The translations under genes were made by a program, and so were the position numbers. From assembly GCA_019614645.1 (NCBI GenBank), contig JABWDB010000002.1, forward strand, positions 17,025,501-17,089,500: 64,000 nt of DNA, given 5' to 3'. Shown piece after piece: positions 12,541-22,966 of this stretch (position 1 is its first letter; each line of letters starts with the position of its first letter). Origin of the DNA: Stratiolaelaps scimitus. Lineage: Eukaryota; Arthropoda; Arachnida; Mesostigmata; Laelapidae. Below the pieces are notes generated by a model that saw nothing but the letters and a program-made list of their open reading frames with translations, was not told the origin of the DNA and did no database searches.

Positions 12541-13300
12541 ATATAATATGTCGCTTCGACTTTTTACACCCGGAGACTCAAACCTCTTCTTGTACGGCGG
12601 TACACATATAAATTTATTGTTCTTACTAACATCATCGCGTGTTCACATGTTCTCTCCGTTCACTTATTTCAGAGGGCCCTCACATGTTGCATCCTCCGTT
12701 GTGAACGATGGCGTACAGTCAACAAACAACACAACATCGCCATCCAGTGAAGCTTCGTTCGGACGTTGTCTCATCCCCACACGCGTCCGTACCGTTTCGC
12801 CTCGCTTAGCATGGCATGGCACACCGCGTTCCGGTATAGCCGAATCGAAGCTCGAGCCGGCAACGTGCTCTCATCGTAACTCTCACACAAAGGCCCTCGG
12901 TCAGCTTCGGGAAGTGGGCCAGACGAAGGGCGGTGGAGGCGTTCATGGCTGGGTTCCTCGATTCCGTGGTTGGTCCTGTGACCCTCTCTCCGCCTCTCGA
13001 TCGTCCTCTTGGGGACGCTCGATGATGTGGAGAGCAAACAGTTGGCTGGTCCTGCTGCTGCTCGCGGGCCTTCGTTCATTCGCACTCTTGGTTGCCGTTT
13101 TGTTGTTGTTGTTGTTATTGTTGTTCACGGTTGTAGTCGTCGTTGTTGCTGTTCCTGTTGTTGTTGTTGTTGTTGTTGTCCACGTGGCCGACACTGCTGA
13201 TGGTGTTCACGATGACGACGATGGCTAGTCTAGCATGGCGTAGTCTGTTTCGGGTTGGGCTGACGTGGCCTGGGTTAGCATTAATCAAGGCAGGCCCGCC
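12541..13300. other. GC-rich patch with (GTT)n/(CAA)n tracts
   Basis: Two triplet tracts, about 13100-13125 and 13156-13179, are (GTT)n on plus and (CAA)n on minus. A plus frame (12548-13228, 226 codons) reads them as polyvaline and polyleucine. The minus strand reads them as Gln, Asn or Thr runs depending on frame, and a minus frame at 12771-13085 continues leftward. Poly-Gln tracts are common in arthropod exons whereas polyvaline is not, so if any strand codes it is more likely minus. I see no conserved domain and no clear exon ends; it may equally be an untranslated region. Confidence 0.3.
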
Positions 13301-14900
13301 GAAGGACCGACTGACGCCAGGCCACCATCACCAGCTAATGATGTGTAAAGACCGGGTCTCGCCATAGCCGACATGTGTGTTACCCAACATTTGCGTTGGA
13401 GCATGCGCAGTACCTAATGACATGGCGAGACTTCTTGGTCAATTAGGTCGTAGCGTAAGAGGCGAAGCGCACAAAAGGAGCAGCAACATGCAGTAACTGA
13501 CGGAGCGTTGCAAGGGCGAACGCGACAAATACGCTCGTCTATGAACGAGTGTGCCAGCATCACCTGTCGAGTGCTATATAAAAATTGGCCTTTGAATTGC
13601 GGGTCGTTGGTGCTGCCGCAAGTATAAAATGAAAATGGAACCTGTTAAGATCCTAGTTGCTGAAGATGATTGTCATATTACAACAACGATCTCATTGACG
13701 ACGTCTGCTCCACCTCAACTGGCTATTAACTAAAATAACGGGAATGCAGGTGACCAACGGCAATTTGCGACACATTATTCAAGATCTCCCCGTCTTTGTG
13801 ACATATCATTGAAAGTTATATGACCTTCTGGAATGGTGTGTGTGTATATGTTGCTTAAGATGGTATATTATTTATGTCGCATTTCGTTGCTCCAGGTTGG
13901 GAATACAACGCGGCTTGACCACGAAGTCTCGCTTATATCACTCTCAATTTCGGATATACATTAAAGCAGTTGCACCGTGAACCTAAAATATTGGCTAAGC
14001 GTCGGCCCGGAAAATTAACCACTAGGTAGAGATAACGTTTTAAATGGCTACACAAATATATGTATATATATATATAATATTTGTTATTTTATTTGTAATT
14101 ATATTGTATAAATATTTAGTATCGCATAAAGGCGAATTCTCGCTGTCGGCACAGAGCGACTAATCAGTTGGGACAATTAGCACCGAGCACGAGCAACGCA
14201 CTTGTCAAGTCAAGGAGTGTATTGTGTGGACGGATCCGCCCTCGAGGAGGGGGGAACGCAGCCTGAGGGTGCCTCGCCCTCGGCAGCGTATTAAAGGTCG
14301 CTTACTTCCGGTGGGTCACACTCAGGAGTTCCGCAGTCGCTAGTATGAAACGAACGGCCCTTTCGTTCAGTTCAGTCTTAATGCCTTGTTTGCTTCCCTG
14401 GCCCGGTAAATATTGTTAATTGATATTAGTCCTTCGCTGTCATCATTCTTTTCCGATTTAGTGTTCACCTAGCATGATCCAATCTTTGCTTCATGAGTAC
14501 TTCATTCATTCAGCTTATTTATGACTGACGATTATGGATCGTATACACACCCTATCTGCACCCCGGCTACACATGGCCTAACGGGATCTGACTGAGCACC
14601 ATCGATGCATACAGCTACATACCACTTATCGTTTGACCACTTTTGATTTCGGGTTGAAGACGTTTAGTCTCAAACGTACATGCACGTAGTTTCTCTCCAG
14701 AAGGGAGATTAATTACGTGAATAAACACAATAATAATAATAATGTTAATTATTGTTGCTCGTTTTGTGCGATACCTTTCCCATATTCCTATCACACCCGC
14801 CTTGGGACTTCCACTATTTTTAAGGAGATGCAGAAATGCACTTAGGCACACCTCTTGTGCAGGATGATCCATCGACGCTCAACGTAGTATGGGACTCACT
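13301..14900. other. No gene recognised
   Basis: Mostly free of open frames, with a short TA block at 14063-14076. Nothing supported. Confidence 0.5.
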
Positions 14901-16500
14901 ACGATCGTCTACACGTTCCGCACTAAAAAAAAAACGCCATCTTGTCCTTTTCCATCTGAACCTTGGGATATTTGCGATACTTCCACCAGTTTGGTCACCT
15001 ACATCAGCACCACTATTATTGCCTCCACCTCAAACAAACGCAACCAAATCACGTTCTTTGGGTCAGCCTCGCTAGTTCCTCTCTCTCTCTCTCTCTCTCC
15101 CTATCCACCCGACGGTGCCTAATCCAGCTAATCGTGTCTGCCTGTACACAGCCTAGCCAGTCGACCATGGTAGGTGTCATCCTATGCGTATCCTTTTTTG
15201 GCCTCGAATGGACGTTGAGACCAGCTGAAGGACTGACTAGGCCATGCGATGAAAAGCTCGAAGGGGAAATCTCACTGCTGCTGCTACCGGGGCCGCCTCC
15301 GCCGCGTCATTCTTATTGGCATTCCGTTGGCCACACAGGGCGGGATCGAGCGGCAGACTAATCCCGTTAACTGGCATTGTCGCTGGTGTCGGCGTTGTTG
15401 CCGCTGATATTAGTATTATTATCTTGTGCCTCCAGAGAGGAGAAGGCAGCAATTCCGTTGTGCCGATGAAAGCCCCCTATGCCGACAACCCCGATCTTTT
15501 GGGCAGCCACAAGGGGAGGACTCACAGGGTGCAACCCCATTTCCCCAGTCCTCGTAGAGCCCCTCATGGGTAGCTAAGTCCAATGAGGAGCTTCCAGTGT
15601 GACCAGAGCTTCCAGGCCCCCAAAAGGCTGTGCCAGTTAACGTTGGTGGGGGGCCTTCCTGCTGCTGCTGCCGGACCTCGTGACGGTGATTGTCACTTAA
15701 GATGTCGACGAAGTGAAGGCTACGCCAGGCCAGACTCGATCCCCTACCATCTTAACCCAACCAGGCGCTTGCAGGCGATTGCCGATGAGAGAAGGGGTTG
15801 ATTAGCAACACTCACACAATCACTCACACAGTGCAGAGTCAGATAGCCCACCGGCCGAGGCAAATGTGTGGCCGCAGCATGATGGTAACCGTCGGACGCG
15901 GACGTTCAACGGCGTGCTGGGAGAAGATGCCACCGACAGCAGTTCCACCAGTGGTGGAACCGTTGGCCAATGTCTATCCGAGGAAGAGAGAGAGAGAGTA
16001 TGACAACTACAAGGGAGACAGTCCACCTGCGACTGCCTCTCGTTGGCACTGTTCGCGCACCGTGAGGATAAGCTTATTCTCCTAACGGCGGCGGCGGCGG
16101 CGGCGAAACCAGCAGCAGCAACACACACTAAGCTGGCTATCCGGCCGTTGCAGAAGCGTCAGAAACAGCAGCACACGCTAAGCCCCCATAGTTAGCGGGC
16201 AAACGGGCGGGGGCGGTGGACTTATCGGACTTCTCCTAACGTTCGACACGGGACGGACCCAGGCAGACGTACGCACGCACACAGTGACAAAAAACACACA
16301 GAATGACACGAACACTCACACACACAAAGGTGCCTATGCAGATCGTTCTCCCAGAGACATCATACGAAGCCTTGTCCATCCTCACCTGGGTCATAAGGCC
16401 TTCTCAATCTCGCAGAAAAACAGGGCACAAGTCGCAAGGATTAACAGACACCGGACCGATGCAGAAGCATGCGCGTTCATCTGTATACATTATATGTGAT
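14901..16500. other. GC-rich patch with CT, GCT and GGC repeats
   Basis: Contains a CT dinucleotide run (about 15081-15100), GCT triplets near 15658-15672, a GA run near 15983-15998 and a (GGC)n tract at 16086-16105. Many overlapping frames up to 132 codons on both strands, none with a known motif. Confidence 0.35.
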
Positions 16501-17779
16501 GTAGCGCACTCATTGGCATGACCATCCCAGACATAGTCGGTACTTCGAGTACCTGTTACCTATAATATTTTACTATTATATATTTGGTCGAAGGCCAGCT
16601 GAGCACTGCAATTATATGTAGTAACGCTGATTATAAGCAACGTGTTTAACAGCACATGCTATAATTTAATATATAATCCGTTGAAATCGTTTCTGCATCA
16701 GACACACCTATCGACTACCGACGGACGAAAGGGATCTGAACACTTCAATGCCTCACTACCCATTGAACGTATAATAATAATAATGGGCATAAAAACAGAA
16801 AAAAGTGTGGACAACGCACTCCAAAAGAAAAAACGTGGCTCAACAAAATCAACGATGTCCTCATGATCACCACCACCACCTCACCATCAGACACAGTTGA
16901 GAGGACCGATAGGCCGATTGTGGCCCCGTAGGAAGTCGACAGGCTGTCTCACTCCTATCAGCCCTACCGTCGACATCTGTCGCGAGTAATTACGGTGAAG
17001 CGACCCATTAAGTGAACAACCAATCGAGTGAACACAAGTGATTTCAATGACAGCGATGATGACGTCCGCCCTGATAGCCAGTGAGCGATATGAATCAAAG
17101 TGCAACAAATGTTTTCCAGAATATCCTCGAGCTTGCTTCCTGCGCCGTATCACCGTGGACGGACACGGCTAACGAGCAACCGTAATGGCCCGAATATGAA
17201 ACTGACAGCGAGAATGCCAGTGGACGCAACACCCCCACTGCTCCGCAGCTCCGTCGGAGATAAATAAATCACCTGAGCTGAGTGATAGACGGATGTTGTG
17301 CCAGTCGGGCGTCTTAGTTTATAGCGCAGTAGGGAAACATAAAGCTCGTGGAGCAGTAACCGACGGCGAATGTTATTTATTTATGAAATGGGCGATATTA
17401 TCCATCGCATTCAGCGCCACGTACATTTAGATACGCGTCAGTGGACGGCAGACAGTGGTAAAAGTCGCGAGGTTCATTTTCGAGTGTAGAGATTATGCAA
17501 TATGGGTTTATCATTTTTTGTTGCTAGGTATGTGCCATGAGTCAGACGATAACGATTCTGACGATTAGTCACTGCGGGGAGGGGGGATTATACATGGGAG
17601 TGGGTGAGAAAATATAGTCTTACTTAGTTAGGTACGTTCACAGTTAGGCAAATGGTTACAAATGGGTACAGTTAGTATGAATAGTAGATTGATAAATCAT
17701 CGCTGTGATAAGTGCTGCTTCAACTGTAACCCTGCTTATCCTGACTTTTTCTTCAAACACGCAGACACCACTAGAGATG
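16501..17779. other. No gene recognised
   Basis: No long frame, no repeat longer than a few units apart from CCA/CACC triplets at about 16869-16885. Nothing supported. Confidence 0.5.
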
Positions 17780-18240
17780 TTCCAACCTCGATCAACGATA
17801 GGAGCCATTTTACCGGGCTGTTTTCCCCTTTAATTTCTCAAATCGTATCGGCTAGCTTCCGAGATTCGTCTCCGTGCTCTCTTTCTATCCTCGCCTCCGA
17901 ACAGGTTCACCCCTTACGAAGGATGTGCGCTAACTCTATGCTTAGTGCGTTGATTTTGGCTCTTAGCTCCTTGAGCTCTCTCTTAATTTTTGTCCTAGGA
18001 TGTCACTGCACTTGCGTAGTTTTGCTAGCTATGATTTTGCTCTCTTTTTTGGTATTCTGCAGGGCGGTTGTTGGGGGTCAGTGCCTTCACCTGATTCCAT
18101 AGCTCCTGCTTGTGGTCTCCCACCCTCTCGCTTTGGCCCGCCTCGTCCTCCTCTTCTTCTGGTATCCCTAACGTGTCCATCTCCAAGGATTTGGGTCTAG
18201 TTTTGGTTGACTTCTTTTCTGTGTCTAATTGTAAAACTCA
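17780..18240 (-). mobile_element. Decayed LINE ORF1-like relic
   Basis: Read on the minus strand. An open frame at 18025-18237 (a Met codon at 18180-18178) encodes a very hydrophilic, acidic stretch with MDTLGIPEEEEDE and later NRPAEYQKREQ. In another frame, at about 17920-17995, follows a heptad-like coiled coil, KELRAKINALSIELAH, and further on (about 17780-17830) GENSPVKWLLSLIEVG. The opposite strand gives only the Leu/Ser/Phe-rich shadow expected from the complement of coiled-coil codons. Acidic N-terminus plus coiled coil is the layout of many LINE ORF1 proteins (RNA-binding chaperones), which is why I suggest this. At least two frame changes and several stops separate the blocks, so it is a dead copy. 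A decayed host gene is the main alternative. Confidence 0.35.
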
Positions 18241-18249
18241 AACCATATG

Positions 18250-18315
18250 CGCCCTGTGAGATTCGAACCAGCGACCCTCGAGTTCCACGACCCCAGCGTT
18301 ACCCCTTTATCATGA
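18250..18315 (-). mobile_element. tRNA-like SINE head, family C
   Basis: On the minus strand a box A-like TGATAAAGGGGTAACGCTGG (ending near 18293) is followed by a consensus-like box B, GGTTCGAATCTC. The stretch does not fold into a full cloverleaf (the T-stem and anticodon stem do not pair), so it is a SINE promoter or tRNA relic. It lies directly upstream, in its own orientation, of the ORF1-like relic, which may be chance or may mean one composite repeat. Confidence 0.4.
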
Positions 18316-19208
18316 GACTGTTTTGCATGGTGCATTCTCTGTCGCGATTAGCCAAAACAAAAGAACCATCGATTTACGTCTTATCCTAATGGGTGTCAAC
18401 ATTTGTCATCTCCATACGTTCTAGCTGTGACATCAATTTTAAGCGTTTTCAAGATGCTTAGTGAATCTGTATATCAGACTTGGTTAGACATATTCTGTGG
18501 GTAGACTGACTAGCTAATATCAGGCTGGTCATAAGTGATAGGCGAGAGATAAGAAGGCACACTTTCGTTCTAAGAGAGACAACCACCACCACCAGCACCA
18601 CCACCCCTTCTCACATGAAGGCAAAGGAGCGAGGCGGGTTGGCGGATACCCTTACGGATACGGTTGCCCCTCGGAACGAAGCTAGAAAAGAACGCTACTT
18701 TACGGCCGATCAGGGTTGTAAAATGGGTCGCCTACCACTGTTACTGCTGTTGCAACTACTACATCTTAGATCGGTTGCTACGTACTTTGCCCGAAAACGG
18801 CTTCGAAAATAACAGATCGTCGTCTCCATACAACTTGCGCGCACGGTATACGACGCGAGCCTATTCGGACTGGCGCGCCAGCAGGCTCGATCCGCTTGCC
18901 CTGGCGATGACGACGACTGCTGCTGCTGCTATCGCGACTAGGCTCGTGATAGGAGGCCTCGTCTGTCCTACTTGTCCTAGAGGAGACTATGAGCTTTCCG
19001 ACGCGGTGAACCACTATCGGCCAGCTACATGCTAATACATACACAAAAACCAAAAATAAACAACAGCAACAACAACAAATAGACGAAAACAAAGACTCAG
19101 TCTCTCTCTCTCTCGCCTACCGGATACGATGGGGAATATCAAAGAGAACAAGAATTGACTCTCTTCACCTACACCATCAGTGTGTTTGGCAAGTCACGCT
19201 ACAGCCTT
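18316..19208. other. No gene recognised
   Basis: A CCA/CACC repeat near 18582-18606 and moderate GC content from about 18600 on. Frames on both strands overlap and have no motif. Confidence 0.5.
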
Positions 19209-19395
19209 TGACTTTCAAAAGACTCATGCAACACACCATAGAAGCGCCATCTAAAGTGTTGAAAAACAAGCAAGAAAACGCTCCCTTTTGTGTTACACTC
19301 CCTGTCATATTTCCAAGCAAATCGTTACACGTAGTCGTTCGACGTTGATAAGCATTTCGACCTGGCCTACACACAATAGCGAGCACTGCAAAATA
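19209..19395. repeat. 187-bp inverted repeat, left arm
   Basis: Base for base the reverse complement of 21987-22173, with no mismatch over 187 bp; identity ends sharply on both sides. It begins TGACTTTCAAAAG and ends GCACTGCAAAATA. The ends are not complementary to each other, so a single arm is not a TIR element by itself. No target-site duplication is visible beside this arm or around the pair. Whether the pair are the long terminal inverted repeats of one element (19209-22173) or two separate insertions of one short repeat is not decided. Confidence 0.9.
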
Positions 19396-21986
19396 GGCTT
19401 CTTTCACTGTCGGCCAATGAAGTATTGCCCCCTCCCGGGATCATACACGCGAAGCGCGTGTATCCATTTTGTTCATTTGGCAAGCCATGTCTTTCATTGT
19501 AGGCTTCAGGTTTGCTCCGCGTCTCCACTTCCACCGTTCTTATGCCAAAATGCTACAGTTGTGTACAGGCGGCCCAGTTGTGACCGTTTACATATACCCA
19601 ACCTGAGTGCAGCCTTCCCAGGTAAGTGGCAGCACCTGCCACCACGACCACGATCCCCTCCGCGGGGACGCTGAGCAGACAAGGGGGGCGAAAAGAAGGT
19701 CGAAAACGAGACGTTCATCGGAGCGTGATCGTTCGCCATCTTCGCTGCCGGTGGATGGCTCACTGCATGCCTGCGTATCTGTCTGTCGGCCCACCGGGTG
19801 GCATGTATGACTGACTGTTGCGACGGTGATCGCCGTCGACGGCGCCGGCCAATGCTACGGCCCGGCTCGCACCGACAGCGGTGGCGCCCGCGTTCTCGTC
19901 AGGAAACTGTAATATGCTGTCCACTCATCCGAAATAGAAATCAGCCACTACTTACCTTTCATACTGTCGTTTTCTGCCTCAGTCCAGCTGGGGCCGGGGA
20001 CAGGACAGACTGGCTCAGAGACAGATATCTATCTTTTCTCGCTCTTTTTTCGCTGGTCGCTTTTCGTTGCTTTCTCGCACGCTCTCGTTGTCATAGTGCC
20101 CATTTATCATATTACTGTTACGGTGGAGGCGACGGCGGCGGCGGCGGCTCTTGCGGCGGTGGTGGGTCCCTTGACGTGGCGGCGGCGGCCAGCAGCCGCA
20201 GCGGGCAGCTCGTTGGCGTCGGCCGGAGAAGGCGAATCGCGTTCGCCGGCATTATGTATGCGTGAGCGTATCGATAGTGAGTGAATAGGTACCTACAATG
20301 CGTAGCGACTGCACGAAGTATTGGCTCCGTGGGTAGGAGGCATACCAACGAGCGCAAGGAAGACGACTCCGGAGGGAGACTTCGGAGACAGGCTCAACAG
20401 AGGAACAGAAATGATGAACACAAAGTAGCAATGGCTATAATCATGCAAATGCGCATAGATGTGAACCGGGTGTCGCCGAACGTGCGAATGACCAACAACG
20501 TCTGGGATAGAAGTAGGCGTATCATGTGCAAATGTGTATACTTTTTCGAGAGGTTAGTTTAACGATGAATAATACTAGGAGGCATATTGATAATAAGATC
20601 ACCTTAATGTAAACAACGCACTCGAAAGGCTGGGTACTAGCACACGAAACCTCATTCAAGTCATTTCTCTGTCTGGCCTATCGAGCTCTTTTACACAGAG
20701 TCGTCCTTGTGGCTCAGGAAGTAATTCATGGGTGGTATCGAGACTGTCGAAGCATTCTCGACATTTGTTGAGAAACATTGTACTGATCCTTACAGTGGTG
20801 ACGCAAACCACTAGATCTATCCTATGCAAATCATACAAACCACGATAGAGAGCTTGGCCCTAGTTAGTATTCACTTGAGAGACTAACCATTGCTAGACCT
20901 TAACATTGGACGCGCATAAGTTAGTATTGGATAACTCGAACAACGCGCCATGCTCGGCAAATCTGGGTAAGCGGCCGCGTTTCGAAGTCAAACAAGAATT
21001 GTAATACTCGTAAAGGAGATTCAGCCCCTAGATAACAGTATCCCAGAGTTGTCCCGCCTCGCCGAGATTCTATCTAACGTCACTAAATAATTCGTGTTTG
21101 TACCATCGCATCATGGTAGTCAGAGGGTAAATATATTTAATCCTGTTTTGCTAGGCTCGATTACCAAACACACGGGGCTATACGACACGCTTTCAATTTA
21201 TGAAGCCAATGGTATTGTGCTTAGGGGGAGAGCGAGATAGTTTCAGGGATACAGGCAGAACGTATACTGAGAAAAACTCGAACGGTGAGAGTGTACGATT
21301 GTGCGGGAGAGCAGAGTCCAAGGGGCCGATAGAGGAAAGGAAGACCTGGCCAAGAGGGCGTAGGCACAATCTAATTTCGTATGCAGGTCACGCCCGCAGC
21401 AACGACTAGACCGTGTTAGAAAGCATAGAGGATTTCCCTGCGGGGCCGTCTCGCTTGCTTGCTTGTCGGTAGGCAGAACTTTGCAAACCAGCGAGGCTGC
21501 CAGACTACGACTGACGTCGCCAGGAGGAGGGAACGAAGCGGGGCAATGTATCTTGTTACAGAGCGAAGTTCTTACGTGTGCGGCAAATTATGTCGAATAG
21601 GAGTCTTGTCTGTCGTTAATGAGGCTGGCGGTGATTTATATGAAAGCGCGTTCGCTTGGCGGAAAGCAAGAAAATAAATTATGCGACAGTTGCCGCCGTG
21701 CCATGATGTAGTTGGGTTGTTCAGGCTGATGTAGCAATTAATACGATGAGATATGGACGCGTCTTGGGCTCGACAGGGTTCATAGAGTAGGCTCTCAAAT
21801 TGAATGCGTTGTATCGGAGCTATAATAGTCGGGAGAGAGAGAGAGATTTTGATCATTGTAAACGTACGGTATATAGATATCCTTTGCCGCCAGGGTTTAT
21901 TTACAGCGTGTGAGTACTGGTCCTCGGTTTGCAGCAGGACGCAGAGATACTTTTTTGTCTCTCGATGCGACTATCATCGAAAGACA
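19396..21986. other. Interior between the inverted repeats; no gene recognised
   Basis: 2.6 kb between the two arms. The left half is GC-rich, with (GGC)n-type triplets at about 20121-20160 and overlapping frames on both strands (19798-20265 plus is the longest, 155 codons, low-complexity Gly-rich at its end). On the minus strand a good splice donor (GAAAG followed by GTAAGTAG, near 19950) follows the GC-rich patch, which would fit a GC-rich 5' untranslated exon, but no coding exon is tied to it. I see no transposase, reverse transcriptase or other mobility domain in this interior. Confidence 0.4.
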
Positions 21987-22173
21987 TATTTTGCAGTGCT
22001 CGCTATTGTGTGTAGGCCAGGTCGAAATGCTTATCAACGTCGAACGACTACGTGTAACGATTTGCTTGGAAATATGACAGGGAGTGTAACACAAAAGGGA
22101 GCGTTTTCTTGCTTGTTTTTCAACACTTTAGATGGCGCTTCTATGGTGTGTTGCATGAGTCTTTTGAAAGTCA
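21987..22173. repeat. 187-bp inverted repeat, right arm
   Basis: Exact reverse complement of 19209-19395. It happens to be open in one plus frame (CRPGRNAYQRRTTTCNDLLG within it), and the mirrored arm keeps the same frame on the minus strand. I do not recognise this peptide. A diverged match to its outer end (TCTATGGTGTGTTG) lies at about 51480-51510. Confidence 0.9.
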
Positions 22174-22800
22174 GAAGTTCGCATCATACCTGCAAATGAT
22201 CGAATGATATTTCTACGTGCTGTCCAGAAGCACTGAGAACGTGCGCACTATGTCAGCTAGATACGAACGACGATTCTGCTGTCAAGAATACGCAAATATT
22301 CGCTCAGAGGGATGTTGCATAGGAAACATTGCATAATAGCCACTGGTTGGACTTATTTCGGCACGGATTCCATGCGTGAATCACGGCTGATCTGAATACA
22401 TGAATTTCATGTGAGACTACATATCACCCTCGGAGGCACACTTACGGCAAACTACAACCTGAAAACGTCGCCTTTCGGCAGCATATGTAGTTCTTCAATT
22501 GACGGGTTACACTCAACAGCAATGCAGGTACAGCTCCTGTACACCGCGTGAATCGCACAAAGGCAGCCCACCTGCTGATCGACCTGGTAGACGGCCCTGA
22601 CACCGCGTCTTGACAACGTCCTTGAAGCCATCCGTTGAGCGCATTTCTCTCTTGACTTCAATGCGCACCACCTCATCTCGTATCTGTTGCTAGCGCTGTC
22701 GATTCAACACCCGTTTAGTTTCCCGCTGATGCTGCAGCTGATGAAGTTACCAGGACAAAGCACGTTAGAGCAGACATACTGTGGACACTAAACGGCTGAC
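22174..22800. other. No gene recognised
   Basis: Nothing supported; short overlapping frames only. Confidence 0.5.
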
Positions 22801-22966
22801 ACATTCGGCCAACATTTAACGTCCACCGTACTGCTTTTTTAGCATTGCTTGGTAAGACGGACCTCTAAGTGCAAATTTACTGCGGTAGGAATTGAACCCG
22901 CGCACCTAGGTATCTCCTCCGATTGCAAGGCGCACACGAATGCTCCACCAAGCCACCGGGCTCGAC
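22801..22966 (-). mobile_element. SINE, family B, copy 2 (tRNA-like head intact)
   Basis: On the minus strand: box A-like TGGCTTGGTGGAGCA, then GAGGAGATACCTAGGTGCG, then box B CGGGTTCAATTCC (complement at 22888-22900), then the body TTTGCACTTAGAGGTCCGTC and GGTGGACGTTAAATGTTGG. The body matches 2690-2813. This copy keeps both promoter boxes, so it defines the full family B head. It is a SINE and not a tRNA gene because the body continues and is repeated elsewhere. Confidence 0.65.

Noticed and set aside
12548..13228. A 226-codon plus-strand frame with polyvaline and polyleucine.
   Set aside because: The hydrophobic runs are the (GTT)n tract read on the wrong strand or not coding at all; no signal peptide or membrane protein pattern beyond the repeat.
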